Source: Sycon ciliatum
Lineage: Eukaryota > Porifera > Calcarea > Leucosolenida > Sycettidae
Direction of reading: 5' to 3'
DNA: 64,000 bases
Assembly: GCF_964019385.1 (NCBI RefSeq)
Contig: NC_088655.1
Coordinates: 20,925,582-20,989,581 of the forward strand
Numbering within the stretch: position 1 is the first letter of the stretch; the number at the start of each line of letters is the position of its first letter. This document shows positions 11,306-24,083 of the stretch, piece by piece. The notes under the pieces were generated by a model. The model was not told the DNA's origin, searched no databases, and saw nothing but the letters and a program-made list of their open reading frames with translations. The position numbers and the translations under genes were made by a program.

Positions 11306-11382
11306 GTAAAGAACCGGATTTAGAGTGTCATGAACCATGCTGATCCTGTTCTGCTTTACACTGTAAAATTAACTGCTTCCAG

Positions 11383-11480
11383 CATGGCAACACTCCGTTG
11401 CACCATGCTGCCTGGGCAGAAAAAATCGATGTGTGCCAGCGCTGCTTGCTGCAGGGGCGGACTGTGACATGAAGAATGCG
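11383..11480 (+). pseudogene. Decayed ankyrin exon with one-base deletion
   Basis: The acceptor CTTCCAG is kept, and the frame starts HGNTPLHHAAWAEKIDVC. The sequence then reads GTGTGCCAGCGCTG where sister exons have TGTCAAGCGCTG, a loss of one base that shifts the frame within the second helix. The exon is 98 bp instead of 99. The donor position reads GTCAAG instead of GTAAAG. The same deletion is found at 18247-18344. Confidence 0.75.
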
Positions 11481-11837
11481 GTCAAGGACAGTATAATAGG
11501 GTGTCATGAACCATGATGATTATGGTCTGTGCTTACAATGTACTATCGAGAAAAAACAACTCATGTGTTCCACAGACCCTCACAAAATTGGAATCCTTGC
11601 ACGAAGGAGCAATTTTCAATCTACTGCCTCCTCAACACTGCAGTGTGGGCAGATCTTTGCCCCAGGGTGTTGTGTCTATTTTTTTAATTGGCCTCACTCC
11701 CGTTGCGTACAAGATGTGCAAGATTTGCATATTCTTGAGAGACGCCATCACGCCAGAATCTTTCACCTGAGCAGGTGCAGGCGGTACAATATTATGTTCC
11801 ATCCAATACATTTATTAGCTGCTAGTATGTCGAAATA

Positions 11838-13322
11838 CAGTTGAATGTCACTTATCCGACCACTTCGGGAATCAGGCATGTTGGATAACTGAATATGTTG
11901 GATAACTGATATCATTTTGCATGTGCATATATGGCTGGATTTCACTGATTTAGGTACACAATATAGTCCATCGGCCAAGTCTCAAAATCGAAAGTGGTGA
12001 TGCACTGAGCTTCCAACTAAACGCGACCATACCCAGCACGTAGAGAATATATCAGAGAACACTATTCCGTTTGTTGGACGTGCCGAATTCAGTCCAGGGC
12101 GTCGATACGAAGCGTTCTTCGTCGCCGAGTTTTTTACTGTGCGCTCCATTTGAGAGTGCTTAGAGTTCTGATCGAGAGTTTTTTGAGCAGATTTTCAAAT
12201 TTTTGAGGCTGTCAGCTGACAGCTGTCAACCCTAAATGGCACTTAGTATGTGACAGGCAATAGGTTTTGGTGCCTCCGTATGCCTTCTAATAAGTTCTAT
12301 CTTCCTTCGTTTCACTTCGCTGCTTCGCCCACCACCTCAGGAGATGACAGCGTACATGCACTAGTCAGCTCTCGCTAACCCTGTCTCTCTTTCTCCGTCT
12401 TAGCGCTCGTCATTCGTGTCCTTCTGCTGGGGCGAGCTTGATACTGTTGTGTCGTAGTTTTTAGGCAATAGTGGCTGTTGTTCGCGTGACGATCAGGATT
12501 TATGGAGAAAGACGACGACTCGCCAAGTTCCCATGCAGCCACAGACGGCGTAGCAATTCTTACCGCCAACCCTTCGAGCAACGGAACCGGCCTGAGTTGG
12601 AAATCGTGTCTGTGTAATTGTGCCACGATACGGATGAAACACACAGGCTCACATGTGACGAGATGAAGATGATCTCAACAGGCTGACGGAAATCCAACAG
12701 GCTCACGGGAACGCTGCAGTTATGGTCGGAGACGCGGAGTTATTTAGTCACTGGTAAATGTTGCAGAGTGCTGTGTGCTCTAACACAATTGTAAAAATCA
12801 TGAAAAAGCGAAAATAATGCAATGGTGGGGCTGAGTGGTGTTCTGTGGAGGAGACGTCGCTGTCTCAGTATTCAACGCCGGACCCTGTATTTCAAGTCTG
12901 TGGTCATGCTCGATCATAAGTTCCTGTATGGCTCCAGTGCCTTCTCAGCATTGTTGACGGGTAAGCATCTGGATCGTGTCCAAGTACTGCGGCTCTGGTG
13001 GCTTGAGGGATGTACGGGTGCTCGCCGTGCACCCCTGCCGGCAATCTGCTAGTGAAGCTTGGTACCTACTGTGTCCGGGAGATTTTCATCCAGAAGCTGA
13101 TCTTCCTAGGCTGGAGCTGCTGCTACTCCTGTGCTAGCCCTCAACCACTGGCGCTCCTACTCGGCTCCAGTGTGGGCCATTAACCACCCTGCCCGATTTC
13201 GCACTGTTGCTATTCCACACCGTCAGCATTTAACTCTGAGGTCAGACCTTGATCCCTCCCACCATATGCTATCTGTCTGTCTGCCTCTCTCTCTCTCACA
13301 CACAGATGTGCGCGCATCCACA

Positions 13323-13372
<50 letters not shown>

Positions 13373-15600
13373 CACACACAGTGACACAAACATACACATA
13401 GCCAACTTCTCTGTGTTTGGTGATCATCATCTGTTTTCTGATGTGCAAGCTCACCTCTGATGCCGATTACTTCCTTGCTTAGACCCGGTCTGCTATTAGA
13501 CCAGTCTGCTCTCCCTTCACTCGCTTGTAAATCCTACTTGGAGCAGTAAGGTTGTGTCACTGCTCCTACTGATGTCATTGTTGTGAAAGCAATATCATCG
13601 CCATTGGTGGTAATTTTCCACCGTGCATGAATCATTAACAATCATCATCTATGTGTCACGGCCTAACCATCCTCGTAACTCCCCTCATCGTGACTAGTGC
13701 TGTACCGTTGAAACCTACTTTGCTTCAGTGTATATTCGCTCCAAAGCTCTTGTTTTGTTGCATAGTGATCTGACGCAGTGTGCTATAGCCTATCGGCAAG
13801 AGTACATAACCCCCCAGAGTGTGCAACGCCTGATCCAGCTCTGCATAGGGTCTTGGTCGAGCGGAATCGGATCTTTGCGTCATAATACCGTACACATCTG
13901 AGGGGAACCCGGGGAGTCGCGGGTACTCTTGGATCAAAAACAATGGTGCCCTGCCTCGAGACCGGCCTTGCGCTGGTGTGAAGTGTACGCATGACATCAG
14001 AAGATCCGATTCCGCTCGACCAAGACCCTACACAGAGCTGGATCGGCGTTGCACACTCTGGGGGGTTATGTACTCTTGCTATCGGGTAATATGGATAAGA
14101 TTAGTACAGTCGGCATCGCCTATCGAGTGACCAGGTACATGTTTAAGGGTACTAGTACATGTATACCGGCTTAATGATATCGGAACACAAATAGCACTAT
14201 GTGTGCAATATTCCTTTCTAAGCTCACGCTGTGCGGTGCAGATAGGTCATGTGTCGTTGCCAACTTGCCGCATGTGCATGTGCAGCAGGAAGGCACCACA
14301 TGTCGACTACTACTTATACTGTACAGCATTGTGTGCTTACATGCATCTACGGCCTTGTGGATGCAATTGAGTCTCACATACATGTACATGAAATATTGCG
14401 TGTAGTGCGGCAACAGTTAACATACAGTGGCTAAATATTTTTCTCGCAATAATGACCGTATTCACCACAAGTGTGTTTATGTCCAGAGCCAACTCAAGTC
14501 CTGTATTATTTATGACCATGACAACAAGACTTCCGGGCTGAAATTCTTCTATGACAGGCATGAACACTTGCCTTACAATTGTTCGTGATTGTACGAAGTA
14601 CATATTCGCTGTTGCATCAATTTTGCACCATTTACATTGTAGTGCCACTAGTGGTATCACCTGCATGCGTATTGAGTCAAACAAGGTTACCTCTGTATAA
14701 TTAAGCTTATCGTGGCTATCAAGAGCTTCGATGCAAATTCCCAGCTGACGAATGGTGTCCAGCTTGTGTTCAGCTCAGCTGGCACTCACAACTCATAATA
14801 ATTGCGTTCTAGACGCCAGATGAGATGTTTCAGCTACAATGTAGACACAACGTCCGTGTTCAAGAAAGCCGTCACTTCATCTTCTGTCCATCCTCAATAG
14901 CACGTTCAAGCAAATACGTCTGAAACACAGTAGCGACAACCCGACAGCGGCGACACGCCGTCTTCTCCGAATGAGCTTCTACCGTTCTAATTCAGATTCT
15001 CCCAAAAATGTCAAAATAAATAATAGATTTCCAACAAGCTCGCTAGAATCTTGCGCACCGTCAACATGCAGGCATTTCAAGTGTTCGAGCGTGCGTAGAT
15101 TCTGCTCAGCGGCTCAAGAACATTCGCCAAGCGAAAAAAAGTCGATGAGAAAGATGTAATGGTGGACGAAATTACGAAAATCGGAAGAAGGTATTCGACC
15201 CAGTTCGACTATCCTGGACTGGATTGGCAACGTCCAACAATCGGATTCGTATTCTATGGGGTCTCATGAGCTAGTGTGCCAAAGGGCGTTTAGTTGGAGC
15301 TTCAGTGCATCACCTTCGCCGAAAGAGGCCCTTTCTGAGATTTGGCCGATGGACTAATACCCAAATATATTCATGCATATTCCATGCACACATACATGTT
15401 AGCATACTTGACCACATCTACTTCAAGTAAATGCATATTACACCGTACATGATAAGAAGAAAAAAGTTTGTTTTATTTTTTTTTTAGAATTTTACTGTTG
15501 AGAGTCATAAATTACCACTCCCGAGCTTGTCGGATAACCGACGTGCTCGGATAACCGACGTGCTCAGATAACTGGCGTCCGGATAAGTGACATTCGACTG
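11838..15600. mobile_element. Large pogo/Tigger-like DNA transposon, non-autonomous
   Basis: The left end is CAGTTGAATGTCACTTATCC and the right end, read inverted, is CAGTCGAATGTCACTTATCC. Both are bordered by TA (11836-11837 and 15601-15602). Subterminal sequence is also inverted: CCATCGGCCAA and GCTTCCAACTAAACG near 11968-12023 match the reverse strand near 15295-15352. The TA target and CAGT...GTC ends fit the pogo/Tigger branch of Tc1/mariner. The 3.76-kb interior has no ORF that I recognise as a transposase. It holds a CA microsatellite and an inverted repeat at 13795-13882 / 13997-14085. Confidence 0.75.
13326..13372 (+). repeat. (CA)n microsatellite
   Basis: An uninterrupted CA run inside the pogo-like element. 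Confidence 0.95.
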
Positions 15601-15794
15601 TACAGGTAGACTCCGTCTAATTCGAGCCTCAAATTGCCAGGCACTATATTCGAATTATCCGGAACTTCTAATTATCCAAAATGCAGTCCCACGTACTGAT
15701 ATGTATGTCAAAAGGCTCGAAATTGTGTGCTGATTATTTTTGCATATTAATTTTATTTGCAACAACGAAACATAAAAAAATAAAAAATAAAAAG

Positions 15795-15899
15795 GAAATT
15801 ATCGTGTCCGTTCCAGAAGGGTACTCACGACTGCCGCTAACACCCGGTAAACCCTAGCGGCAGATGCAGCGCCTAAAAGTGGGGGTGAGTGGATAAGTC
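15795..15899 (-). repeat. SINE tail fragment
   Basis: On the - strand this reads the 3' body of the tRNA-derived SINE at 36545-37345 (TTAGGCGCTGCAT, GGGTGTTAGCGGC, GAACGGACACGATAATTT), followed by a T-rich tail. Confidence 0.55.
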
Positions 15900-16261
15900 T
15901 CACTACCACTGCAACTCATGTGTTCCACAGACCCTCACCAAATTGGAATCCTTGCACGAAGGAGCCATTTTCAATCTACTGCCTCCTCAACAGTGCAGTG
16001 TGTATTCGAATTATCCGGAACTTCTAATTATCCAGAATACAATCCCATGTACTGATATATATGTCAAAATGCTCGAAATTGCGTGCTGATTATTTTTGCA
16101 TATTTTATTTGCAACAACGAAACATAATCAATATAGCTTTTCGGCTGTTTCCTTTTCATGTATATAATCTTCTCCTTCTTTTACCATGGTTGGCTATCAC
16201 CCACATCTTCCCGTTTTGGCTGCCATCGGAAGCCATAAGATGTTGAATAAATAAATAAATA

Positions 16262-16412
16262 AAATTAATAAAAAAGTAAAAAATTAAAGGAAATTATCGT
16301 GTCCGTTCCAGAAGGGTACTCACGACTGCCGCTAACACCCATTAAACTCTACCGGCAGATGCAGCGCCTAACAGTGGGGGTGAGTGGATAAGTCTCACTA
16401 CCACTGGCACAA
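16262..16412 (-). repeat. SINE tail fragment, second copy
   Basis: Same sequence and orientation as 15795-15899, ending in an AT-rich (AAATAAAT) tract on the + strand. Confidence 0.55.
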
Positions 16413-18070
16413 GTGCCGTAGGTGGTCATGAACAACGAAATCAGTTCATTTCACCAAAACACTGGATCGACATGAAGTCATTGGACATTATTTTCATCTT
16501 CTACTAAGTTCTAGTGAAGCAGTTTTCAATCGCTGCAGTTGTCCTGAAACGATTTCAACGCAAAAGAACAGCGCTGCTTTCTCTGCGTCATGAAAGCCCG
16601 TCGGAGAGCAGCACGTCGTTCTGAAGAACGGAAGTGGAGCATAGGCATGGACGATTTTTACGACTTTCAGTTTTAGTTCAGTCCTAAACTTCTTTGCACA
16701 TAAGCTGGCCCGGCATGACAAACCATTGAGATCCGCGAAGGGAGCCAACCACCTGGAAGAAGTCGTCTTCAATCAAATCTTTGCACTTTGCCTTGCACAG
16801 GCTTGGATCAAATTTCGAGAGAAGGTGGGTTTCTTAAACGCTATTGTCGTCCTGAAGCGGACCAGGGATCAATTTCTGAGTTACTCTTGGCTAGAGAAGG
16901 AGAACAAATGAACTTCGGATTACGAGTAAAGCAACTCCATCTCACTTCGAAATAAGCGCTCGAAGGACATAGTCACTGTACTGTAAACTGCTCTTCTGTA
17001 CGAAAGCAGAGTTCGAATTATCCAGCGGGTGCACTTTTCGTACTTCGAATTATGCATTCGAATTTAACTTGAAGTGACTTGCAGAAGATCGGTACGACGA
17101 AAAAGTTCGAATTACACGGAATGCTCGAATTATACCGTATTCGAATTAGAGGGAGTCTACCTGTACAAGAACTTGGAATGACTTCGGGAGGAGTAGAAAG
17201 GAGAACTTCGGGTGCATGATCTGGAAATCAAAAAGCAAAAAGTTGCACAAACTTGTTTCGAGAGCAAAGCACAAAACCAGTGAAGTTAGGACTTCTGCAA
17301 GTTGCGTTTCTCATTTTGTTCCTTGCGCCGCTCTATATCAACATATCGGAGACGTTATGAGTCTCCGACATGTTGACAGGGTGCATGGGGAACTCTGCTC
17401 GGTTTTGGCCCACGGCTGATTCAGTTGGCATGACTTTTCTGGAAATCATAAGTAATACCATACAAGACATGTACTACAAATCTGCGGACGTATGAACTTG
17501 GCCAGATTTCACTATACAGTAAAACCTGGTGCAAGCGACCTCTGCTTTTAGCCACCATCTGCTTTTAACGAGCATTTTTCCATGCATGGACAGTTCTACA
17601 AGGAAACTGCACCTGCCTTGCGGGACCAGTGACCATCTTTTAGTGTACCAAATGCCATATTGGACCTGCACACAGCGACCAAAAAATGCCAGACCCACCA
17701 GGATGCAAACCCAAAAGAAAATACTGTCTTGGACATGGAAATCCAGTCGCATGAGCGGGACCGGCGCTCTCAGTGAGTACAAAACGTTGCATGCAGTGCA
17801 CATGTTGATCCGATATGACCAGCGCACTGCATGTGAGCACCGTAGACTAGGCGTACCGAATCAAGGCTACGTGGACAGCGCCCAGGGGCCGCTAGACGTG
17901 CTACCGTATTTCCATGTCCTGGGCAGTACCAGAAAAGTAGTACCATATGAACAAACTGTTGAATTCCACTCTGCATTGTTTTGCTTTGATTTACAATTGT
18001 GATTGTGATCTACAATAAGACTTCCCAAGAACTTTTTTCCTGTACTGTTGTTTCTTGCATGTGCTTCCAG

Positions 18071-18169
18071 CGTGGCAACACTCCGTTGCACAATGCCGCC
18101 ATGAGAGGTACATTCGAGGTGTGTCAAGCGTTGCTCGCTGCAGGGGCGGACTGTAACATCAATGATGCG
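18071..18169 (+). CDS. Ankyrin-repeat exon (99 bp, phase 0)
   Basis: GTGCTTCCAG precedes the exon and GTAAAG follows. It runs RGNTPLHNAAMRGTFE, VCQALLAAGADC and NINDA. It sits at the same relative position as the exon at 11204 in the duplicated 10780-11835 / 17460-18700 block, but differs strongly in the first helix. This suggests either divergence or a different source exon. Confidence 0.75.
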
Positions 18170-18246
18170 GTAAAGAACCGGATTTAGAGTGTCATGAACC
18201 ATGCTGATCCTGTTCTGCTTTACACTGTAAAATTAACTGCTTCCAG

Positions 18247-18344
18247 CATGGCAACACTCCGTTGCACCATGCTGCCTGGGCAGAAAAAATCGATGTGTGC
18301 CAGCGCTGCTCGCTGCAGGGGCGGACTGTGACATCAAGAATGCG
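18247..18344 (+). pseudogene. Decayed ankyrin exon, same one-base deletion as 11383
   Basis: It is 98 bp, begins HGNTPLHHAAWAEKIDVC and has the same missing base in TGTGCCAGCGCTG. It differs from the 11383 copy at a few bases only, and its donor position reads GTCATG. The shared lesion shows that it was duplicated after it had broken. Confidence 0.75.
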
Positions 18345-18702
18345 GTCATGACAGTATAATAGGGTGTCATGAACCATGATGATTATGGTCTGTGCTAACA
18401 ATGTACCATCGAGAAAATACAACTCATGTGTTCCACAGACCCTCACAAAATTGGAATCCTTGCATGTAGGAGCAATTTTCAATCTACTGCCTCCTCAACA
18501 CTGCAATGTGGGCAGATCTTTGCCCCAGGGTGTTGTGTCTATTTTGTTTTAATTGGCCTCACTCCCGTTGCGTACTAGATGTGCAAGATTGGCATATTCT
18601 TGAGAGACGCCATCACGCCAGAATCTTTCACCTGAGCAGGTGCAGGCGGTACAGTATTATGTTCCATTCATTACACGTATTAGCTGCTAGTATGTCGAAG
18701 TA

Positions 18703-19615
18703 CAGGTAGACTCCGTCTAATTCGAACCTCAAATTGCCAGGCACTATATTCGAATTATCCGGAACATCTAATTATCCAAAATGCAGTCCCATGTACTGAT
18801 ATGTATGTCAAAATGCTCGAAATTTCGTGCTGGCTATTTTTTTCACATTTTATTTGCAACAACGAAACATAGGTGGTCATGAACAACGAAATCAGGTCAT
18901 TTCACCAACACTGGATTGACATGAAGTCATTGGACATTATTTTCATTATCTACGAAGTTCTAGTGAAGCAGTTTTCAATCGCTGCCGTTGTCCTGAAGCG
19001 GTTTCAACGCAAAAGAAGAGCGCTGCCTTCTCTGCGTCATGAAAGCCCGTCGGAGAGCAGCACGTCGTTCTGAAGAACAGAAGTGGAGCATAGGCATAGA
19101 CAATGTTTACGACTTCCAGTTGTTGTTCAGTCCTAAACTTCTTTGCGCATGAGCTGGCGCGGCATGACAAGCCTTTGAGATCCGCGAAGAGAGCCAACCA
19201 CCTGGAAGAAGTCGTCTTCAATCAAATCTTTGCACTTTGCCTTGCACAGGCTTGGATCAAATTTCGAGAGAAGGTGGGTTTCTTCAACGCTATTGTTGAC
19301 CCTGGAGCGGACCAGGGATCAATTTTTTGGAGTTACTCTTTTGGCTAGAGAAGAAGAAAATGAACTTCGAATTATAAGTAGAGCAACTCCATCTCACTTC
19401 GAAATAAGCGCTCGAAGGACATAGTCACTGTACTGTAAACTGCTCTTCTGTACGAAGGCAGAGTTCGAATTATCCAGCGGGTGCACTTTTCGTACTTCGA
19501 ATTATGCACTCGAATTTAACTTGAAGTGACTTGCAGAAGATCGGTGCGACGAAAAAGTTCGAATTACACCGAACGCTCGAATTATACCATATTCTAATTA
19601 GAGGGAGTCTACCTG
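18703..19615. mobile_element. Tigger-like MITE, copy 2
   Basis: The CAGGTAGACTCCGTC ends are inverted, with TA at 18701-18702 and 19616-19617. Flanks read TATGTCGAAGTA and TACAAGAACTTGG. The array copy at about 28395-28410 reads straight through (GTCGAAGTACAAAAACTCGG), giving an empty site. No transposase ORF is seen. Confidence 0.8.
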
Positions 19616-19740
19616 TACAAGAACTTGGAATGACTTCGGGAGGAGTAGAAAGGAGAACTTCGGGTGCATGATCTGGAAACCGAAAAGCAAAAAGTTGCAC
19701 AAACTTGTTTCGAGAGCAAAGCACAAAACCAGGGAAGTTA

Positions 19741-20350
19741 GGGAGCATCTCATAAGTTCGCATTTATTTTGCAAACATAACGCATTTCGAATAGACTTTA
19801 CCCCCCCCCCCACCTCCCCCCTCTATTCGAAAGTCTTATCGCACATTCTCTGTGTTTATCTGCTGTACACGTCCATGCGGCCCCATGCTATGGTATGCTT
19901 ATGTACATGATTGTACATGTACATGTACATGGATATGAATGTTTTGCTAGAGCGGTCGTGAAGTGCATACAGTAGTACCGCATTTACTGAGTACAAGTAC
20001 AATCAATGACATGTACACGCACATAAACATACAGTAGTTCCTCCACAACAACTGTACTGCTGTAAACGCTGGCCAGGCACATGTACACGGTTTGATCAGG
20101 CTGGTGTGACATTTGACACCTCTGAGTAGCCTGCATGTATGTAGTGCAAAGGTTAGCTGATCTGCAAACACAGGTAGATCTCCACCAAAACACACTCATT
20201 TGCTGCAGGGATCTAGCACGGTAGTAGATTGTACAGTTCCAGAAAATGTGCGAACAGTCATTTTTCTATTCGAAAAGGGCGCTACCCCCCTACCCCCGTT
20301 TCGAAATGCGTTATGTTTAGAAACAAAATGCGAACTTATGAGATGCTCCC
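19741..20350. mobile_element. Harbinger-like MITE (3-bp target)
   Basis: Terminal inverted repeats GGGAGCATCTCATAAGTTCG are followed by CGCATTT and a shared AACATAACGCATTTCGAA. They are bordered by TTA (19738-19740) and TCA (20351-20353). The array copies at 17280-17295 and 22155-22170 lack it. A short TWA-type target and GGG ends fit PIF/Harbinger, with one base changed in the right target copy. The interior has C-rich runs and no ORF of note. Confidence 0.6.
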
Positions 20351-21120
20351 TCAGGACTTCTGCAAGTTGCCTTTCTCATTTTGTTCCTTGCGCTGCTCTA
20401 TATCAACATGTTAGAGATGTTATGAGTATCCGACATGTTGACAGGGTGCATGGGCAACTCTGCTCGGTTTTGGCCCGCGGCTGATTCAGTTGACGTGACT
20501 TTTCTGTAAATCATAAGTAATACCATACTAGACATGTACTACAAATCTGTGGACGTATGAACTTGGCCAGGTTTCACTATACAGTAAAACCTGGTGTAAG
20601 CGACCTCTGCTTTTAGCCACCATCTGCTTTTAACCAGCATTTTTCCATGCATGGACAGTTCTACAAGAAAACTGTACCTGCCTTGCGTGACTAGCGACCG
20701 TCTAATAGTGTACCAAATGCCATATTGGACCTGCACACAGCGACCAAAAAAATGCCAGACCCACCAGGATGCAAACCCAATGAAAATACTGTCTTGGACA
20801 TGGAAATCCAGTCGAATGACCGGGACTGGCGCTCTCAATGTGTACAGAACGTTGCATGCAGTGCACATGTTGATCCGATATGACCAGTGCACTGCATGTG
20901 TTTACCGTAGACTACGCATACCGAATCAAGGCTGCATGGAAAGCGCCCAGGGGCCACTAGACGTGCAACCGGATTTCCATGTCCACGGCAGTACCAGACA
21001 AGTAGTACCATATCAACCAACTGTTGAATTCCACTCTGCATTGTTTTGCTTCCATCCACAATTGTGATTGCGATCTACACTCCATCCATTACACGTATTA
21101 GCTGCTAGTATGTCGAAGTA

Positions 21121-22036
21121 CAGGTAGACTCCGTCTAATTCGAACCTCAAATTGCCAGGCACCAAATTCGAATTATCCAGAACTTCTAATTATCCCAAAT
21201 GCAGTCCCATGTACTGATATGTATGTCAAAATGCTCGAAATTGCGTGCTCATTATTTTTGCACATAATTATTATTTGCAACAACGAAACATAGGTGGTAA
21301 GGAACAACGAAATCAGGTCATTTCACCAAAACACTGGATCGACATGAAGTCATTGGACATTATTTTCATCTTCTACGAAGTTCTAGTGAAGCAGTTTTCA
21401 ATCGGTGCCGTTGTCCTGAAACGATTTCAATGCAAAAGGAGAGCACTGCCTTCTCTGCGTCATGAAAGCCCGTCGGAGAGCAGCACGTCGTTCTGCAGAA
21501 CAGAAGTGGAGCATAGGCATAGACAATGTTTACGACTTCCAGTTTTAGTTCAGTCCTAAACTTCTTTGCGCATGAGCTGGCGCGGCATGACAAGCCATCG
21601 AGATCCGCGAAGAGAGCCAACCACCTGGAAGAAGTCGTCTTCAATCCAATCTTTGCACTTTGCTTTGCAGAGGCTTGGATCAAATTTCGAGAGAAGGTGG
21701 GTTTCTTCAACGCTATTGTCGATCCTGGAGCGGACCAGGGATCAATTTTTGAGTTACCCTTGGCTAGAAAAGAAGAAAAAATGAACTTCGAATTACGAGA
21801 GTAGCAACTCCATCTCACTTCGAAATAAGCGCTCGAAGGAAATAGTCACTGTACTGTAAACTGTTCTTCTGTACGAAGACAGAGTTCGAATTATCCAGCG
21901 GGTGCACTTTTCGTACTTCGAATTATGCATTCGAATTTAACTTGAAGTGACTTGCAGAAGATCGGTGCGACGAAAAAGTTCAAATTACATGGAATGTTCG
22001 AATTATTCCGAATTCGAATTAGAGGGAGTCTACCTG
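21121..22036. mobile_element. Tigger-like MITE, copy 3
   Basis: Same ends and same insertion point as copy 2, with TA at 21119-21120 and 22037-22038. It is 916 bp and collinear with copy 2. The insertion therefore predates the local duplication. Confidence 0.8.
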
Positions 22037-22544
22037 TACAAGAACTTGGAATGACTTCGAGAAGAGCAGAAACAAGAACTTCGGGTGCATGATCCGGAAA
22101 CCGAAAAGCAAAAAGTTGCACAAACTTGTTTCGAGAGCAAAGCATAAAAGCAGGGAAGTTAAAACTTCTGCAAGTTGCGTTACTCATTTAAGTCATTTTG
22201 TTCCTTGCGCCGCTCTATATCAACATATCGGAGACGTTATGAGTCTCCGACATGTTGACAGGGTGCATGGGCAACTCTGCTCGGTTTTGGCCCACGGCTG
22301 ATTCAGTTGACATGACTTTTCTGGAAATCATAAGTAATACCATACTAGACATGTACTACAAATCTGTGGACGGATGAACTTGGCCAGATTTCACTCTACA
22401 GTAAAACCTGGTGTAAGCGACCTCTGCTTTTAGCCACCATCTGCTTTTAACCAGCATTTTTCCATCCACGGACAGTTCTAAAAGGAAACTGCACCTGCCT
22501 TGCGTGACTAGCGACCGTTTAATAGTGTACCAAATGCCATATAG

Positions 22545-23070
22545 GACCTGCACACAGCGACCAACAAAATGCCAGACCCATCAGGACGCAAACCCGGGAC
22601 CTTGCTTGTTATGAGCAATGCTCTAAACATCTCTTGAAACTAGTTGCCATTTCTCACTTCCCTCCTGTGCGTTTGCTGCTTATCGTGTTCTTGTTTGTAT
22701 TCAATTTGTTTTGTCAATTTTCTTTAACGTATTTTGGGAACACAGCCCCATGCTGTGTGAACAGTCGTGTTGAGAAAACAATGCTCTAAATATGTGAGCT
22801 ATGGGACCAGGTCGAACCCAGAAGGTGCTGACAAGTGTTTCACTCCAAATGCAGCTCACAACACATGCCTCACATGCTGATGGCGCTTGGGTTTTTTCCC
22901 TCTCCCGGGGGACCAACCACGGTCAGTTTTCTGGAACGTACTACGAGAGGTGAAAGGAAGTGTTTTGTGAGCCTTGCTCATGAAAAACAATGTCCCGGAA
23001 TTGAGCCCTGATGGGTCTGGCATTTTTATCTCCTTTCAGGCAGTTCACTTCCCTGTCTGATCCTTTGAAA
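22545..23070. repeat. Inverted pair of tRNA-like repeat fragments
   Basis: On the - strand 22560-22640 reads TTAGAGCATTGC, CCCGGGTTTGCGTCCTG and GGGTCTGGCATTTT, an A/B-box-like head with body. Sequence at about 22785-22900 on the - strand matches 30590-30665 (upstream part of the same repeat). On the + strand 22990-23030 reads GAATTGAGCCCTGATGGGTC, a decayed B box. The unit matches the 5600 and 30535 copies. Confidence 0.5.
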
Positions 23071-23189
23071 TCCCTTTCAGTGCCAGGCCAGATGCACGCG
23101 GTTTGCGGGGCCATTTTTTTGTAATTAGTCGTATTAACTCAAACCAACTTGTTGTCCTGCGCTGGCGTAGCTTGTGCTGCTGCGCCCTG

Positions 23190-23400
23190 CTCAAACTCGA
23201 CATCGACACCTCCGATATCCTCAGGGCCGTCCAAGGCGACCACGGCAGTAGGTACGACATTGACCACGGCGAACTTGGTTGCGAAATTTGTCACGATCGC
23301 GGACGGCTGCATCCGCATTCGAGTCATCGCCTTCACTATCGCAGCTCCATTCATCACTGTCCGAGTCCATGATGGACTGGAGCACCTCTTCAGCCGACAT
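23190..23400 (-). pseudogene. Acidic N-terminal ORF fragment, possibly piggyBac-like
   Basis: From the ATG at 23398-23400 the - strand reads MSAEEVLQSIMDSDSDEWSC followed by SEGDDSNADAAV and then a basic stretch, closing after about 70 residues. Transposases of the piggyBac family often begin with such a short helix followed by an acidic Asp/Ser/Glu stretch. No catalytic region is present. Other acidic N-termini would look alike, so this is weak. Confidence 0.2.
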
Positions 23401-24083
23401 GAAAGGTGGTTCTTGACCAGGGAGTTGTACGACTCCTTGTTCTTGACCTGCCCGGTACGCGAACCCCGTCGAATTTATTTATTTATTTTTTTAAGACAGT
23501 AACATTGCATGAGGTATGTACTACGAATGTGCAGCCGCGTGAATAGGCTGGGTTTCACTGAACCTGCATTAGGAGTACGATATCAAATTATACTTGGAGG
23601 ATAAAAGGCAAAAAAATCCTTTTTGAAAGTGTCAGAAGCACAAACTCCAAAATTGCCGCTCAATCACCCGGGAGGGATCAGATTAAGGCAGCGATACAAT
23701 TCCTTTCACCGGAATGCGACTTAAAGCGCAAAACTGGTACCATGGACCAGTTCCGATCACATCACTGCACTTGCATATGTGTACGTCTAGCTGCATTCGT
23801 ACCGCATCATGGGCGTTGATCCAATTTGTACAACGACACAATGATCCGACAATATGAAATACACTCATAACTTGTTTATCCGGGCACTACCCGTAACTTC
23901 GAAATGTCCGTAAGTCCGAATCACATACATTTTGACGGGGAATGACCATAAATATGGCATATGTCGTCACTATTTCCAGAAAAATTGCCAAAAGAGTAGT
24001 AACATTTCCACTGAAACTCAACCAAATGGTGTCCGGTAGCCTGAAATGCCCGTACCTTCGGGGTCTGGATAACCGAGGTATAT

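Larger units (their letters stand above)
15603..17163. mobile_element. Tigger-like MITE, copy 1, with internal insertions
   Basis: The ends CAGGTAGACTCCGTCTAATT and, inverted, CAGGTAGACTCCCTCTAATT are bordered by TA (15601-15602 and 17164-17165). Copies 2 and 3 are about 915 bp. This one is 1561 bp because it contains SINE tail fragments, a piece of array sequence and a repeat of its own left part (about 16005-16100). Its left TA is also the right TA of the pogo-like element. Confidence 0.75.
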
